From: Lentzea albidocapillata subsp. violacea
GTDB lineage: Bacteria > Actinomycetota > Actinomycetes > Mycobacteriales > Pseudonocardiaceae
Length of the DNA stretch: 64,000 bases
Direction of reading: 5' to 3'
Assembly (NCBI RefSeq): GCF_900100275.1
Contig: NZ_FNET01000015.1
Span: 1 to 64,000 of the forward strand
The notes beneath the pieces are model-generated. The model searched no databases, was not told the origin of the DNA, and was given only the letters and a program-made list of their open reading frames with translations. Below are positions 1 to 6,273 of this stretch, piece by piece (positions within the stretch are counted from its first letter, which is position 1; each line of letters starts with the position of its first letter). The position numbers and the translations under genes are program-made.

Positions 1-1
1 G

Positions 2-355
2 ATCGACAAGACCGTGCCCGCCGGGCTGGACGTGCATCTGGTCTGCGACAACTACGGCACGCACAAGACCGCGGCGATCAAGGCCTGGCTGGCGAAGCAT
101 CCGCGGTTCCACATGCACTTCACCCCGACCGGATCCTCGTGGATCAACCAGGTCGAACGCTGGTTCGGGTTCCTGGCCGAGCAGAAGATCAAACGCGGCG
201 CCCACAAGAGCGTGCAAGCACTCGAGAAGGACGTCCGAGCCTGGATCGCCGACTGGAACACCCATCCCCGGCCGTTCCTCTGGACCAAGACCGCCGAAGA
301 GATCCTCGAGTCACTCGCACGCTTTTGCAGGCGAATTTCCGGCGCACGACACTAG
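2..355 (+). mobile_element. IS630-family transposase, C-terminal part (cut by window edge)
   Basis: This is the end of a DDE transposase that would cut and paste an IS630/Tc1-mariner-type element at TA dinucleotides. The frame is open from the first bases, so the 5' part lies outside the window. The visible 117 residues hold the second catalytic Asp (VCDNYGTHK) and the final Glu (INQVERWFG) of the DDE triad, followed by the usual basic WNTHPRPF tail. The TAG stop (353-355) is part of a CTAG at the junction with the palindromic element at 352-518. Read backwards, the last 25 bp of the gene resemble the ends of that element (about 18 of 25 by eye), which suggests the IS end lies at this CTAG. 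Whether the copy is intact cannot be judged. Confidence 0.85.
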
Positions 356-518
356 TGGCGCGACCCGGAACGTTGGCGAGGTAATCCACGCCCAGCAGGG
401 CGCCTCGCGGCGCCGCCCCCACGCCCCCGTACCACCAGTACGAGGACGTGGGGGCGACACCACGATGCACCCGTCTGACCGCGAATTCCCCCGGCAACGT
501 TCCGGGCCACACCACTAG
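352..518 (-). repeat. 167-bp near-perfect palindromic element, TA-bounded (MITE-like or structured RNA)
   Basis: Two 81-nt arms (352-432 and 438-518) pair without gaps around the 5-nt loop CACCA. By hand count 62 positions are Watson-Crick, 13 differ by transitions and 6 are true mismatches. All 13 transitions run in the direction that gives G-U pairs in an RNA read from the minus strand, and none would in plus-strand RNA. Both outer ends are CTAG, that is TA plus GTGG..., as expected for IS630-type insertion at TA. The end sequence recurs at 6223-6273. No protein is encoded. It is either a non-autonomous IS630 relative or a selected hairpin RNA; the wobble bias favours at least past selection on RNA folding. 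Confidence 0.75.
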
Positions 519-529
519 CCCCCAGGTTT

Positions 530-567
530 CGACAAAGGCGCATCCAGCCGCGGATGCGCCTTTGTCG
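530..567. terminator. Perfect 16-bp hairpin, terminator-like
   Basis: The arms CGACAAAGGCGCATCC (530-545) and its exact complement (552-567) enclose a 6-nt loop. No strong T run follows, which is usual for actinobacterial terminators. It lies just after the palindromic element and before the leader of the gene at 789. The rest of 568-788 holds no convincing gene; it should contain the promoter of the 789 gene. Confidence 0.6.
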
Positions 568-788
568 TGTGCGCGGCCGGTGGACGCTTCACCGATAGAC
601 TTCGCAACCCAGAAATAACCGCTTCCCGCCAATCCTGGGCGCCAATTCACCCCAGCACCGCGAAAACATTTCTTGGTGCTCTCGCCTGCAATGTTGGGCT
701 GCTTGGCGGACGGTTCGTCAACTACCTTTCCGATACGGTCACGTACCACGCCGCCCGAACTGTCCTGCACATTCGGAAAGGTGTCGCA

Positions 789-1415
789 ATGATCAGCATG
801 CTGGCCGCAGCCGGCTTGGCTCTGTCCACCATCGTCATTCCCCCGGCCGCCGACCCGCCCCCGCCGGGCCAGATCACCATCGACGTCGTCACGGTCAACG
901 GCTCCGGCTGTCGCGCCGGCACCGCCGCCGTCGCCGTCTCCCCCGACAACAAGGCGTTCACGGTCACCTACAGCGACTACCTGGCGCAGGTGGGCCCGGA
1001 GTCGCGGCCGACCGATTTCCGGAAGAACTGCCAGCTGAACCTCAAGGTGAACGTTCCCGGCGGATTCACCTACGGCATCGCACAGGCCGACTACAGAGGA
1101 TTCGCACACCTCGAAAGAGGAGCGAAGGGCACGCAGAAGGCGAGCTACTACTTCCAGGGGATGTCGGACAACGACCGGCGGTCCAAGACCTGGAGCGGCG
1201 CGCTGAGCGACAGCTGGCAGGTCACCCACCGGACCGACGTCGCCTCGATCATCTACCACCCGTGCGGCGCGAAGCGGAACTTCAACATCAACACCGAGCT
1301 GCGGGTGGACAAGGGCACGTCCGACCCGAAGAAGACCAGCTTCATGGCGATGGACTCGACGGACGGCTCGATCGAGACCATCTACCACTTCTCGTGGAAG
1401 AGGTGTCCCAGGTAG
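789..1415 (+). CDS. Secreted DUF4360-family protein
   Basis: A 208-residue protein of unknown function, predicted to be exported. The N-terminus (MISMLAAAGLALSTIVIPPAA) is a short signal peptide. The mature part shows the DUF4360 pattern: an early VNGSGC segment, a NCQLNL segment, a Y-rich strand region and a C-terminal SWKRC, so two disulphides are likely. ATG 789 was chosen over longer in-frame starts because GGAAAGG (775-781) sits 7 nt upstream and the longer versions lack a signal sequence. It is monocistronic and ends before the hairpin at 1448-1488. The family is common in actinomycetes and fungi; its role is not known. Confidence 0.75.
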   Translation: MISMLAAAGLALSTIVIPPAADPPPPGQITIDVVTVNGSGCRAGTAAVAVSPDNKAFTVTYSDYLAQVGPESRPTDFRKNCQLNLKVNVPGGFTYGIAQADYRGFAHLERGAKGTQKASYYFQGMSDNDRRSKTWSGALSDSWQVTHRTDVASIIYHPCGAKRNFNINTELRVDKGTSDPKKTSFMAMDSTDGSIETIYHFSWKRCPR

Positions 1416-1447
1416 TCCGTCAGGTCAGCTGAACCGCGCCCTCGCAC

Positions 1448-1488
1448 GGCAAGGCCGGAGCCCAGGAGGCATGGGCTCCGGCCTTGCC
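1448..1488. terminator. Bidirectional hairpin terminator between convergent genes
   Basis: The perfect 17-bp arms GGCAAGGCCGGAGCCCA (1448-1464) and its complement (1472-1488) enclose a 7-nt loop. It lies between the stops of the convergent genes at 789-1415 and 1509-2336, so it can serve both. Confidence 0.75.
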
Positions 1489-1508
1489 GGTTCTGCTGCT
1501 GCCGCAGA

Positions 1509-2336
1509 TCAGATGTTCTGGTTCGCGAACCCCTTGGTCGCGATCTTCGACAGCATTCCCTGCCACACCGAGCTGCTGGTGTGCGGGTCACCGGTCACGC
1601 CGAGCGCCGACTTGAGGCCGTTGAACGCGCTCGTCGTGGCAGGGCCCCAGGCGCCGTCGATGGCGAGGCCGGAGCCGCGGAAGTTGTTGCACACGGCCTG
1701 GACGAACTTGGTGTCGGACTCGGAGCTCTTGACCGCGCGGACCGGCATGCCACCGAAGTCGGCGTGGATGTGGTCGGCGTGGGCGGCGTTGTACCAGCCG
1801 TCGAGCACGTAGCGGAACCGGCGGCGGCACACGGCCTCCGTCGCGAGGTAGCGCTTGCGGATCGAGGCGGTGCCCGACGCGTGGTGCCGGTCGAGCGGCG
1901 AGATGGTCTTGCCACTGGACCAGCGGACGTGGTCGAGGTCCATCGCGGTGCCGGCGCCGTGCTGGCCCGCCTTGTTGACGTAGAAGCCCGCCGAGACGAT
2001 GTAGCTGATCGAGCCGTAGCTCGACGAGAGCGAGCGCAGGTCGCGGATCCAGGCGACGAGCGCGTTGTAGAACGCGTCGGTGGCCTGCCAGTTGCGCGCG
2101 GTCGTGTTGCCGCGGTTGGAACGCCAGTAGTAGACGGGAGTGCCGTCGATCTTCTGGAACGTCTTCATCGCCAGCACGCCGGCCTCGGCGGCCTCGATCT
2201 CCGCGGGCGTGTGCTGGTCATCGGGCGTGGGCGCGGCGCCGGCGAGCCCCGGCGCGATGGTGGACAGGCCGGCGAGACCGGCGACGGCCGCCGCGCCCGT
2301 GACGAAGCCGCGTCTGGTGACGTTGTTCTCGAACAC
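1509..2336 (-). CDS. Tat-exported M15-like peptidase with C-terminal repeat-type tail
   Basis: This is a likely cell-wall peptidase of the D-Ala-D-Ala carboxypeptidase (M15)/extensin-like group, 275 residues. A twin-arginine signal (TRRGFVTGAAAVAGLAGL) opens the protein. The zinc site is visible as GQHGAGTAMDLDH (His and Asp) and HADHIHADF (His), the pattern of M15 enzymes. The last 65 residues (IDGAWGPATTSAFNGL) resemble a peptidoglycan-binding repeat. The GTG at 2336 fits a GAGGGAG ribosome site about 8 nt upstream; an upstream in-frame start would add 29 residues before the Tat motif. It has no operon partner. Substrate is inferred from family only. Confidence 0.7.
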   Translation of the reverse strand: MFENNVTRRGFVTGAAAVAGLAGLSTIAPGLAGAAPTPDDQHTPAEIEAAEAGVLAMKTFQKIDGTPVYYWRSNRGNTTARNWQATDAFYNALVAWIRDLRSLSSSYGSISYIVSAGFYVNKAGQHGAGTAMDLDHVRWSSGKTISPLDRHHASGTASIRKRYLATEAVCRRRFRYVLDGWYNAAHADHIHADFGGMPVRAVKSSESDTKFVQAVCNNFRGSGLAIDGAWGPATTSAFNGLKSALGVTGDPHTSSSVWQGMLSKIATKGFANQNI

Positions 2337-2482
2337 CCCAGTACTCCCTCTGTGTCCAAGCCGGCGGCGGCAGGGGGAAGGGCCTGTCTCACCCACCGGC
2401 CCGAGGGAGTCTAGGGATCGCACGCGAACGGCGGAATCGGGCCTGACCTGCGTTTTTCCTTTGTCTTTACCGGCATGGACGG

Positions 2483-3385
2483 CTAGCGAACGGGCCCGAG
2501 CACGCGGATCAGGTTCTTCTCGGTGCCCGTGCCCAGCTTCTCCAGCGCCAGCTTCGCCACGGGCGCCCCGAACTTCGCGAGCCCGTTGAACTCGACGTGC
2601 GCGTGGTAGGCGATCCTGGCCGTGCCCGGCGTGTCACCGGCCGTGATCGAGATGTCGTCGGTCGAGGTGGCGGTGTCGTTGCGCCCCACGAACTGCAGGC
2701 CGCTCGCGTCGGCACGGGTCAGCTCGTAGACGAGCTCGGTCCTGCGGCCGAGGAACGACGACACGTTGCGCCAGCGCGAACCCACCTCGACCGGGCCGTC
2801 GTCCAGGCGTGTGCACGACACCGTGCCCGGATCCCACTGCTCGGCACGGGAGAAGTCGCGCAGGTACTCGATGACACCCTCGGGCGTGGAGGCGACGGTG
2901 AAGGTGCGCTCCACGTCCACCCCGGACACGTTCACTGAGTTGAACGCCTGCGGGGTGAGGTGCAACCGGTACTGGTCGACGAGCTCGGCCTGGCTCTCCG
3001 CGCGGCGTGCCAGCCGTTCCAGCCGCGTCTCGTCGAAGCTGTTCAGCTTCAGCAACGTCCGCCACAGCGCGGCCTTGCCCTCGATGCCGACGCGCAGGGT
3101 CTCCAGTTCGAGCACGTCGCTCAGCGGCGAACGGCCGAGGACCCTGCCGTTGAACTTGAGCCTGCCCGCCTTCTCGGTGAGCCAGCCGAGCGCCTCCCGG
3201 TGCGGACGCGGCTCGACACCGGCCTGGCGCATGAAGTCGAGCAGCTCCTTGCGGTCCGCCTCGATGTCGTCCGCGAGAACCCGCAGTTCGGGGTGCGTGC
3301 GGCTGATGCGGCGGGCGAGCTCGGTGCCCGCCATCGCCCCGGTCAGATGGTCGTTGAGGTAGATGCCCAGCAGCTCCGTGTTCAC
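2483..3385 (-). CDS. Fusion protein: ferritin-like helical domain plus SRPBCC domain
   Basis: A 300-residue soluble protein with two parts. Residues 1-150 are helical (LADDIEADRKELLDFMRQ, RLERLARRAESQAELVDQYR) and look like a ferritin-like or hemerythrin-like bundle, but metal ligands are not obvious. Residues 155-300 (VERTFTVASTPEGVIEYLRDF, WDPGTV, AKLALEKLG) are a START/SRPBCC hydrophobic-pocket domain of the polyketide cyclase/dehydrase type. The GTG start overlaps the TGA of the NADH dehydrogenase gene (GTGA, 3382-3385), so translation is probably coupled and the protein may work with that enzyme at the membrane. The function is unknown. Confidence 0.7.
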   Translation of the reverse strand: MNTELLGIYLNDHLTGAMAGTELARRISRTHPELRVLADDIEADRKELLDFMRQAGVEPRPHREALGWLTEKAGRLKFNGRVLGRSPLSDVLELETLRVGIEGKAALWRTLLKLNSFDETRLERLARRAESQAELVDQYRLHLTPQAFNSVNVSGVDVERTFTVASTPEGVIEYLRDFSRAEQWDPGTVSCTRLDDGPVEVGSRWRNVSSFLGRRTELVYELTRADASGLQFVGRNDTATSTDDISITAGDTPGTARIAYHAHVEFNGLAKFGAPVAKLALEKLGTGTEKNLIRVLGPVR

Positions 3386-4674
3386 GCCTTGCGGTTACCC
3401 GCCGCCAAACCTTCCCCGCGCTCGAACGCCCGCATCGGCTCCAGGATGATCGGCTGCGCGCGACGGCCCGTGAGCAGGTTCCACGCCCACTGCGCGAGCA
3501 CCGCGACCCGGTTGCGCCAGCCCACCAGGAACGCGATGTGCACGCCGGCCCACGCCGCCTTGCCGATGATGCCCTTGAGCCGCAGCTTCCTGATGTCCGC
3601 GACGGCGTCACCGGGCGAGATCGTGGCCATGGTGCCGAGGTCGAGGTATTTGAACGGCTTGGCCCTGCGCCCGTTCAGCCGTGCCTTGATCACGCGGGCG
3701 ACGTGGTGGCCCTCCTGGATGGCGGGCTCGGCGATGCCGGGCAGGTCGTTCAGGTTCACCATGTCGCCGATGGCGAAGACGTCGTCGGTGACCGAGCAGT
3801 CGGCGGGGTTCACCACGATCCGGCCCTTGCGGTCGGTCTCGGTGCCGGTCGCCTCGGCGAGCTTGCGTGCCAGCGGCGAGGCCTGCACGCCCGCCGCCCA
3901 GATGATCGTGCGCGCCTCGACCCGGTCACCGTCCTTGGTCGTCAGGCCTTCCGCGTCGATGGACTCGACCATGGCGTTCGTCATCACCGTGACGCCGAGC
4001 CGTTCCAGCTTCACCCGCGCGTGCTCGCGCAGTGGCGCGGAGAACGGCGGCAGCACGTGCGGCACGGCGTCCATCAACGTGATGCGGACGTCGCGCGGGT
4101 CGATCTCCCGGAACTGGCCCTTCAACGCCCGGCGGGCCAGGTCGGCGAGCTGCCCGGCCAGCTCGACACCGGTCGGTCCGGCGCCCACGACCGCGAACGA
4201 CAGCCACTGCTTCGCATCCTCGGCCGCCACCGCCGTCTCGAACGCCCGCAGCAGCTTCGAGCGCAGGTCGACGGCCTGTTCGAGGGTCTTCATCGGTGGC
4301 GCGGACTCGGCCCACTCGTCGTGGCCGAAGTAGCTGTCGCGCGAGCCGGCCGCCACGACCAGGGTGTCGTACCCGACCTGGCGCGACCTCCCGTCCGGCA
4401 GGTCGACGTGCACCCGCTTCGCGGCCGTGTCGAAGCCGGTCACCTCGCCCAGCAGGACGTGCGCGTTGCGTTGCCTGCGCAGGATCGCCCGGAACGCCGG
4501 CGCGATGTCGCCGGCGGGCAGCAACGCCGTCGCCACCTGGTACAGCAACGGCTGGAACAGGTGGTGGTTCGTGCGGTCGATCAACGTGACCTCGGCGTCC
4601 GCGCGCTTCAGGCCGCGCACCACGCCCAGTCCGCCGAACCCGCCTCCGACAACGACTACCCGGTGCTTGCTCAT
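3382..4674 (-). CDS. ndh: Type II NADH dehydrogenase (NDH-2)
   Basis: A single-subunit flavoprotein that oxidises NADH and reduces quinone at the inner face of the membrane without pumping protons. The 430-residue length is typical. The FAD-binding motif VVVVGGGFGGLG lies at residues 6-17, the NADH motif AVVGAGPTGVELAG near residue 160, the second FAD motif VFAIGDM near residue 305, and a C-terminal amphipathic stretch (VAVLAQWAWNLLTG) can anchor it to the membrane. It is first in a two-gene unit with the SRPBCC fusion gene. The start ATG sits 9 nt after a GGGTAT box on the minus strand, so the transcript may be leaderless and stress-sigma driven. Confidence 0.9.
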   Translation of the reverse strand: MSKHRVVVVGGGFGGLGVVRGLKRADAEVTLIDRTNHHLFQPLLYQVATALLPAGDIAPAFRAILRRQRNAHVLLGEVTGFDTAAKRVHVDLPDGRSRQVGYDTLVVAAGSRDSYFGHDEWAESAPPMKTLEQAVDLRSKLLRAFETAVAAEDAKQWLSFAVVGAGPTGVELAGQLADLARRALKGQFREIDPRDVRITLMDAVPHVLPPFSAPLREHARVKLERLGVTVMTNAMVESIDAEGLTTKDGDRVEARTIIWAAGVQASPLARKLAEATGTETDRKGRIVVNPADCSVTDDVFAIGDMVNLNDLPGIAEPAIQEGHHVARVIKARLNGRRAKPFKYLDLGTMATISPGDAVADIRKLRLKGIIGKAAWAGVHIAFLVGWRNRVAVLAQWAWNLLTGRRAQPIILEPMRAFERGEGLAAGNRKA

Positions 4675-4752
4675 GGGGGTCGCATACCCACTGAGGCAGG
4701 CAGGTATCCAGCGTTCTCGCATACCGGCCCGGAACCGGGGTATCCGCCCGCC
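4675..4752. promoter_or_regulatory. Divergent sigma-B-type promoters, both probably leaderless
   Basis: The 78-bp gap holds a GGGTAT box 9 nt before each start codon: plus strand 4738-4743 before ATG 4753, minus strand 4689-4684 before ATG 4674. Each has a GNNT at the right distance (GCAT 4719-4722 with a 15-nt spacer; minus GGAT 4709-4706 with a 16-nt spacer), matching the GNNT-N14-16-GGGTAT/C promoters known for Streptomyces SigB-type factors. Four ATACC/GGTAT copies (from 4682, 4703, 4719, 4739) make the region nearly two repeats of one unit. That a stress sigma factor is used is an inference. Confidence 0.55.
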
Positions 4753-6225
4753 ATGACCACCACTGCCGACCAGTCGCTCTGGCTTGCCGCCCTCCCGGCG
4801 AAGTCGCGTCCCCCACTGACCGGACAGCACACCTTCGACGTGGCGGTGGTCGGCGGTGGCATCACCGGGCTGACCACCGCGTTGCTGCTCAAGCGCCGTG
4901 GCCTGAACGTCGTCGTGCTGGAGGCCGAGCGCGTCGCCTCCGGCGTGTCCGGCAACAACACCGCCAAGGTCACCGCGTTGCAGTCCACTGTGTACTCGCA
5001 GATCCGGCAGACCCACGGCCTGGCCGCCGCCACCGACTACGCCGCCGCGTCCGTCGCCGCCGTGGCCCAGGTCGCCGACCTGGCGAAGGACATCGACTGC
5101 GACCTGCGCCGCTCCCCCGCCGTCACCTACGCCTACAGCGAGTCCGAGGTGCGCGACGTCGACCACGAGCTGATCGCGGCTCGTCAAGCCGGCCTCCCGG
5201 TGCGTGACGCCAAGAACGTCGACCTGCCGTTCGAGGTGCACGCGGCGGTCTGGCTCGACGACCAGATCGGCCTGCACCCGGTGAAGTACCTGCGGGGCCT
5301 GGCCGACGAGATCGACGGCGACGGCAGCCGGGTGTGCGAACACAGCCGGGTCGTCGACGTGAGCGGCCACCGCGTGTCGACCGACGACGGTCACGTCACC
5401 GCCGACAAGATCGTGATGGCGACGCACTACCCGACGCTGGACCGGGGCCTGTACTTCGCCCGCCTCGAACTCACCCGCGCCTACTGCATCGCGGCCCGCG
5501 TCAACGCACCGACGCAAGCGCTCGCCATCAGCACCGGCAGCCCGTCCTGGTCGATCTCGGCGCACGAGGACAAGCTGATCATCGCCGGTCAGAGCCATCA
5601 GACGGGCAAGCCCGCGGTGGAGCCGTTCCGCCGGCTGGAGGACTTCGCGCGCAGGTACTGGCAGGTCGAGGAGATCACACACCGCTGGTCGGCGCAGGAC
5701 CCGACGGCCTACGACCACCTGCCGATGATCGGGAGCTACACGCCGGGCAACACCACGATGTTCACCGCCACCGGCTACATGAAGTGGGGCCTGACCAGCG
5801 GCACGTTCGCCGCGACCCTGCTCGCGGACCTGGTCACGGGCAAGCCGAACGAGCTGGCCGAGCGGTTCAGCCCGCACCGGCTGTCCCTGAAGTCGCTGCC
5901 CACGCTGGTGAAGAAGAACGCCGAGGTCGCGGCGGAGCTGGTCGGCGACCGGATCATGCCCGCCGACGCCACCTCCAGCGAGCACCTGCCGCGCGGCCAG
6001 GCCCACGTCATCCGCGACGGCCTGGGCAAGACCGGCGTCTATCGCGACGAGGACGGTGAGCTGCACGGGGTGTCGATGCGCTGCACGCACCTCGGCTGCC
6101 TCGTCCGGTTCAACTCCGCCGAACGCAGCTGGGACTGCCCGTGCCACGGTTCGCGGTTCGACGTGGACGGCGCGGTGCTGGAGGGACCGGCGACCCGGCC
6201 CCTCCCCCGCAAGGAACCTCGTTAG
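4753..6225 (+). CDS. FAD-dependent oxidoreductase with C-terminal Rieske domain
   Basis: A 490-residue redox protein. An N-terminal DAO-type flavin domain (FDVAVVGGGITGLTTALLL, residues 27-46; GVSGNNTAKVTAL) is joined to a C-terminal Rieske [2Fe-2S] domain with CTHLGC and CPCHGS as cluster ligands (about residues 442-466). Proteins of this build accept electrons from an amine-type or unknown substrate and pass them through the cluster. The donor is unknown. It is transcribed divergently from NDH-2 and the pair probably responds to the same signal. The TAG stop (6223-6225) is the first triplet of the palindrome at 6223-6273. Confidence 0.85.
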   Translation: MTTTADQSLWLAALPAKSRPPLTGQHTFDVAVVGGGITGLTTALLLKRRGLNVVVLEAERVASGVSGNNTAKVTALQSTVYSQIRQTHGLAAATDYAAASVAAVAQVADLAKDIDCDLRRSPAVTYAYSESEVRDVDHELIAARQAGLPVRDAKNVDLPFEVHAAVWLDDQIGLHPVKYLRGLADEIDGDGSRVCEHSRVVDVSGHRVSTDDGHVTADKIVMATHYPTLDRGLYFARLELTRAYCIAARVNAPTQALAISTGSPSWSISAHEDKLIIAGQSHQTGKPAVEPFRRLEDFARRYWQVEEITHRWSAQDPTAYDHLPMIGSYTPGNTTMFTATGYMKWGLTSGTFAATLLADLVTGKPNELAERFSPHRLSLKSLPTLVKKNAEVAAELVGDRIMPADATSSEHLPRGQAHVIRDGLGKTGVYRDEDGELHGVSMRCTHLGCLVRFNSAERSWDCPCHGSRFDVDGAVLEGPATRPLPRKEPR

Positions 6226-6273
6226 TGGTGCGGCTCGGAAGGTTGCCGGGCAACCTTCCGAGCCGCACCGCTA
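6223..6273. terminator. TA-bounded 25-bp palindrome that supplies both stop codons
   Basis: The arms 6223-6247 and 6249-6273 pair at 24 of 25 positions with a 1-nt centre. The left TAG is the stop of the plus-strand oxidoreductase gene and the right CTA is the stop (TAG) of paaZ on minus. The end sequence TAGTGGTGCGGCTCGG matches the ends of the 352-518 element (22 of 25 by eye against its right end). It should act as a two-way terminator. It may derive from a mobile element end inserted at TA, or be a shared terminator family. Confidence 0.75.

Noticed and set aside
189..1388. Long Arg/Val-rich open frame on minus opposite the DUF4360 gene
   Set aside because: Composition is that of a high-GC shadow frame, it has no domain and it covers terminator and repeat sequences.
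3382..6147. 921-residue fused open frame covering NDH-2 and the region opposite the Rieske protein
   Set aside because: The NDH-2 domain begins at MSKHRVVVVGGG with its own promoter box; the added N-terminal part is a shadow of the plus-strand gene.
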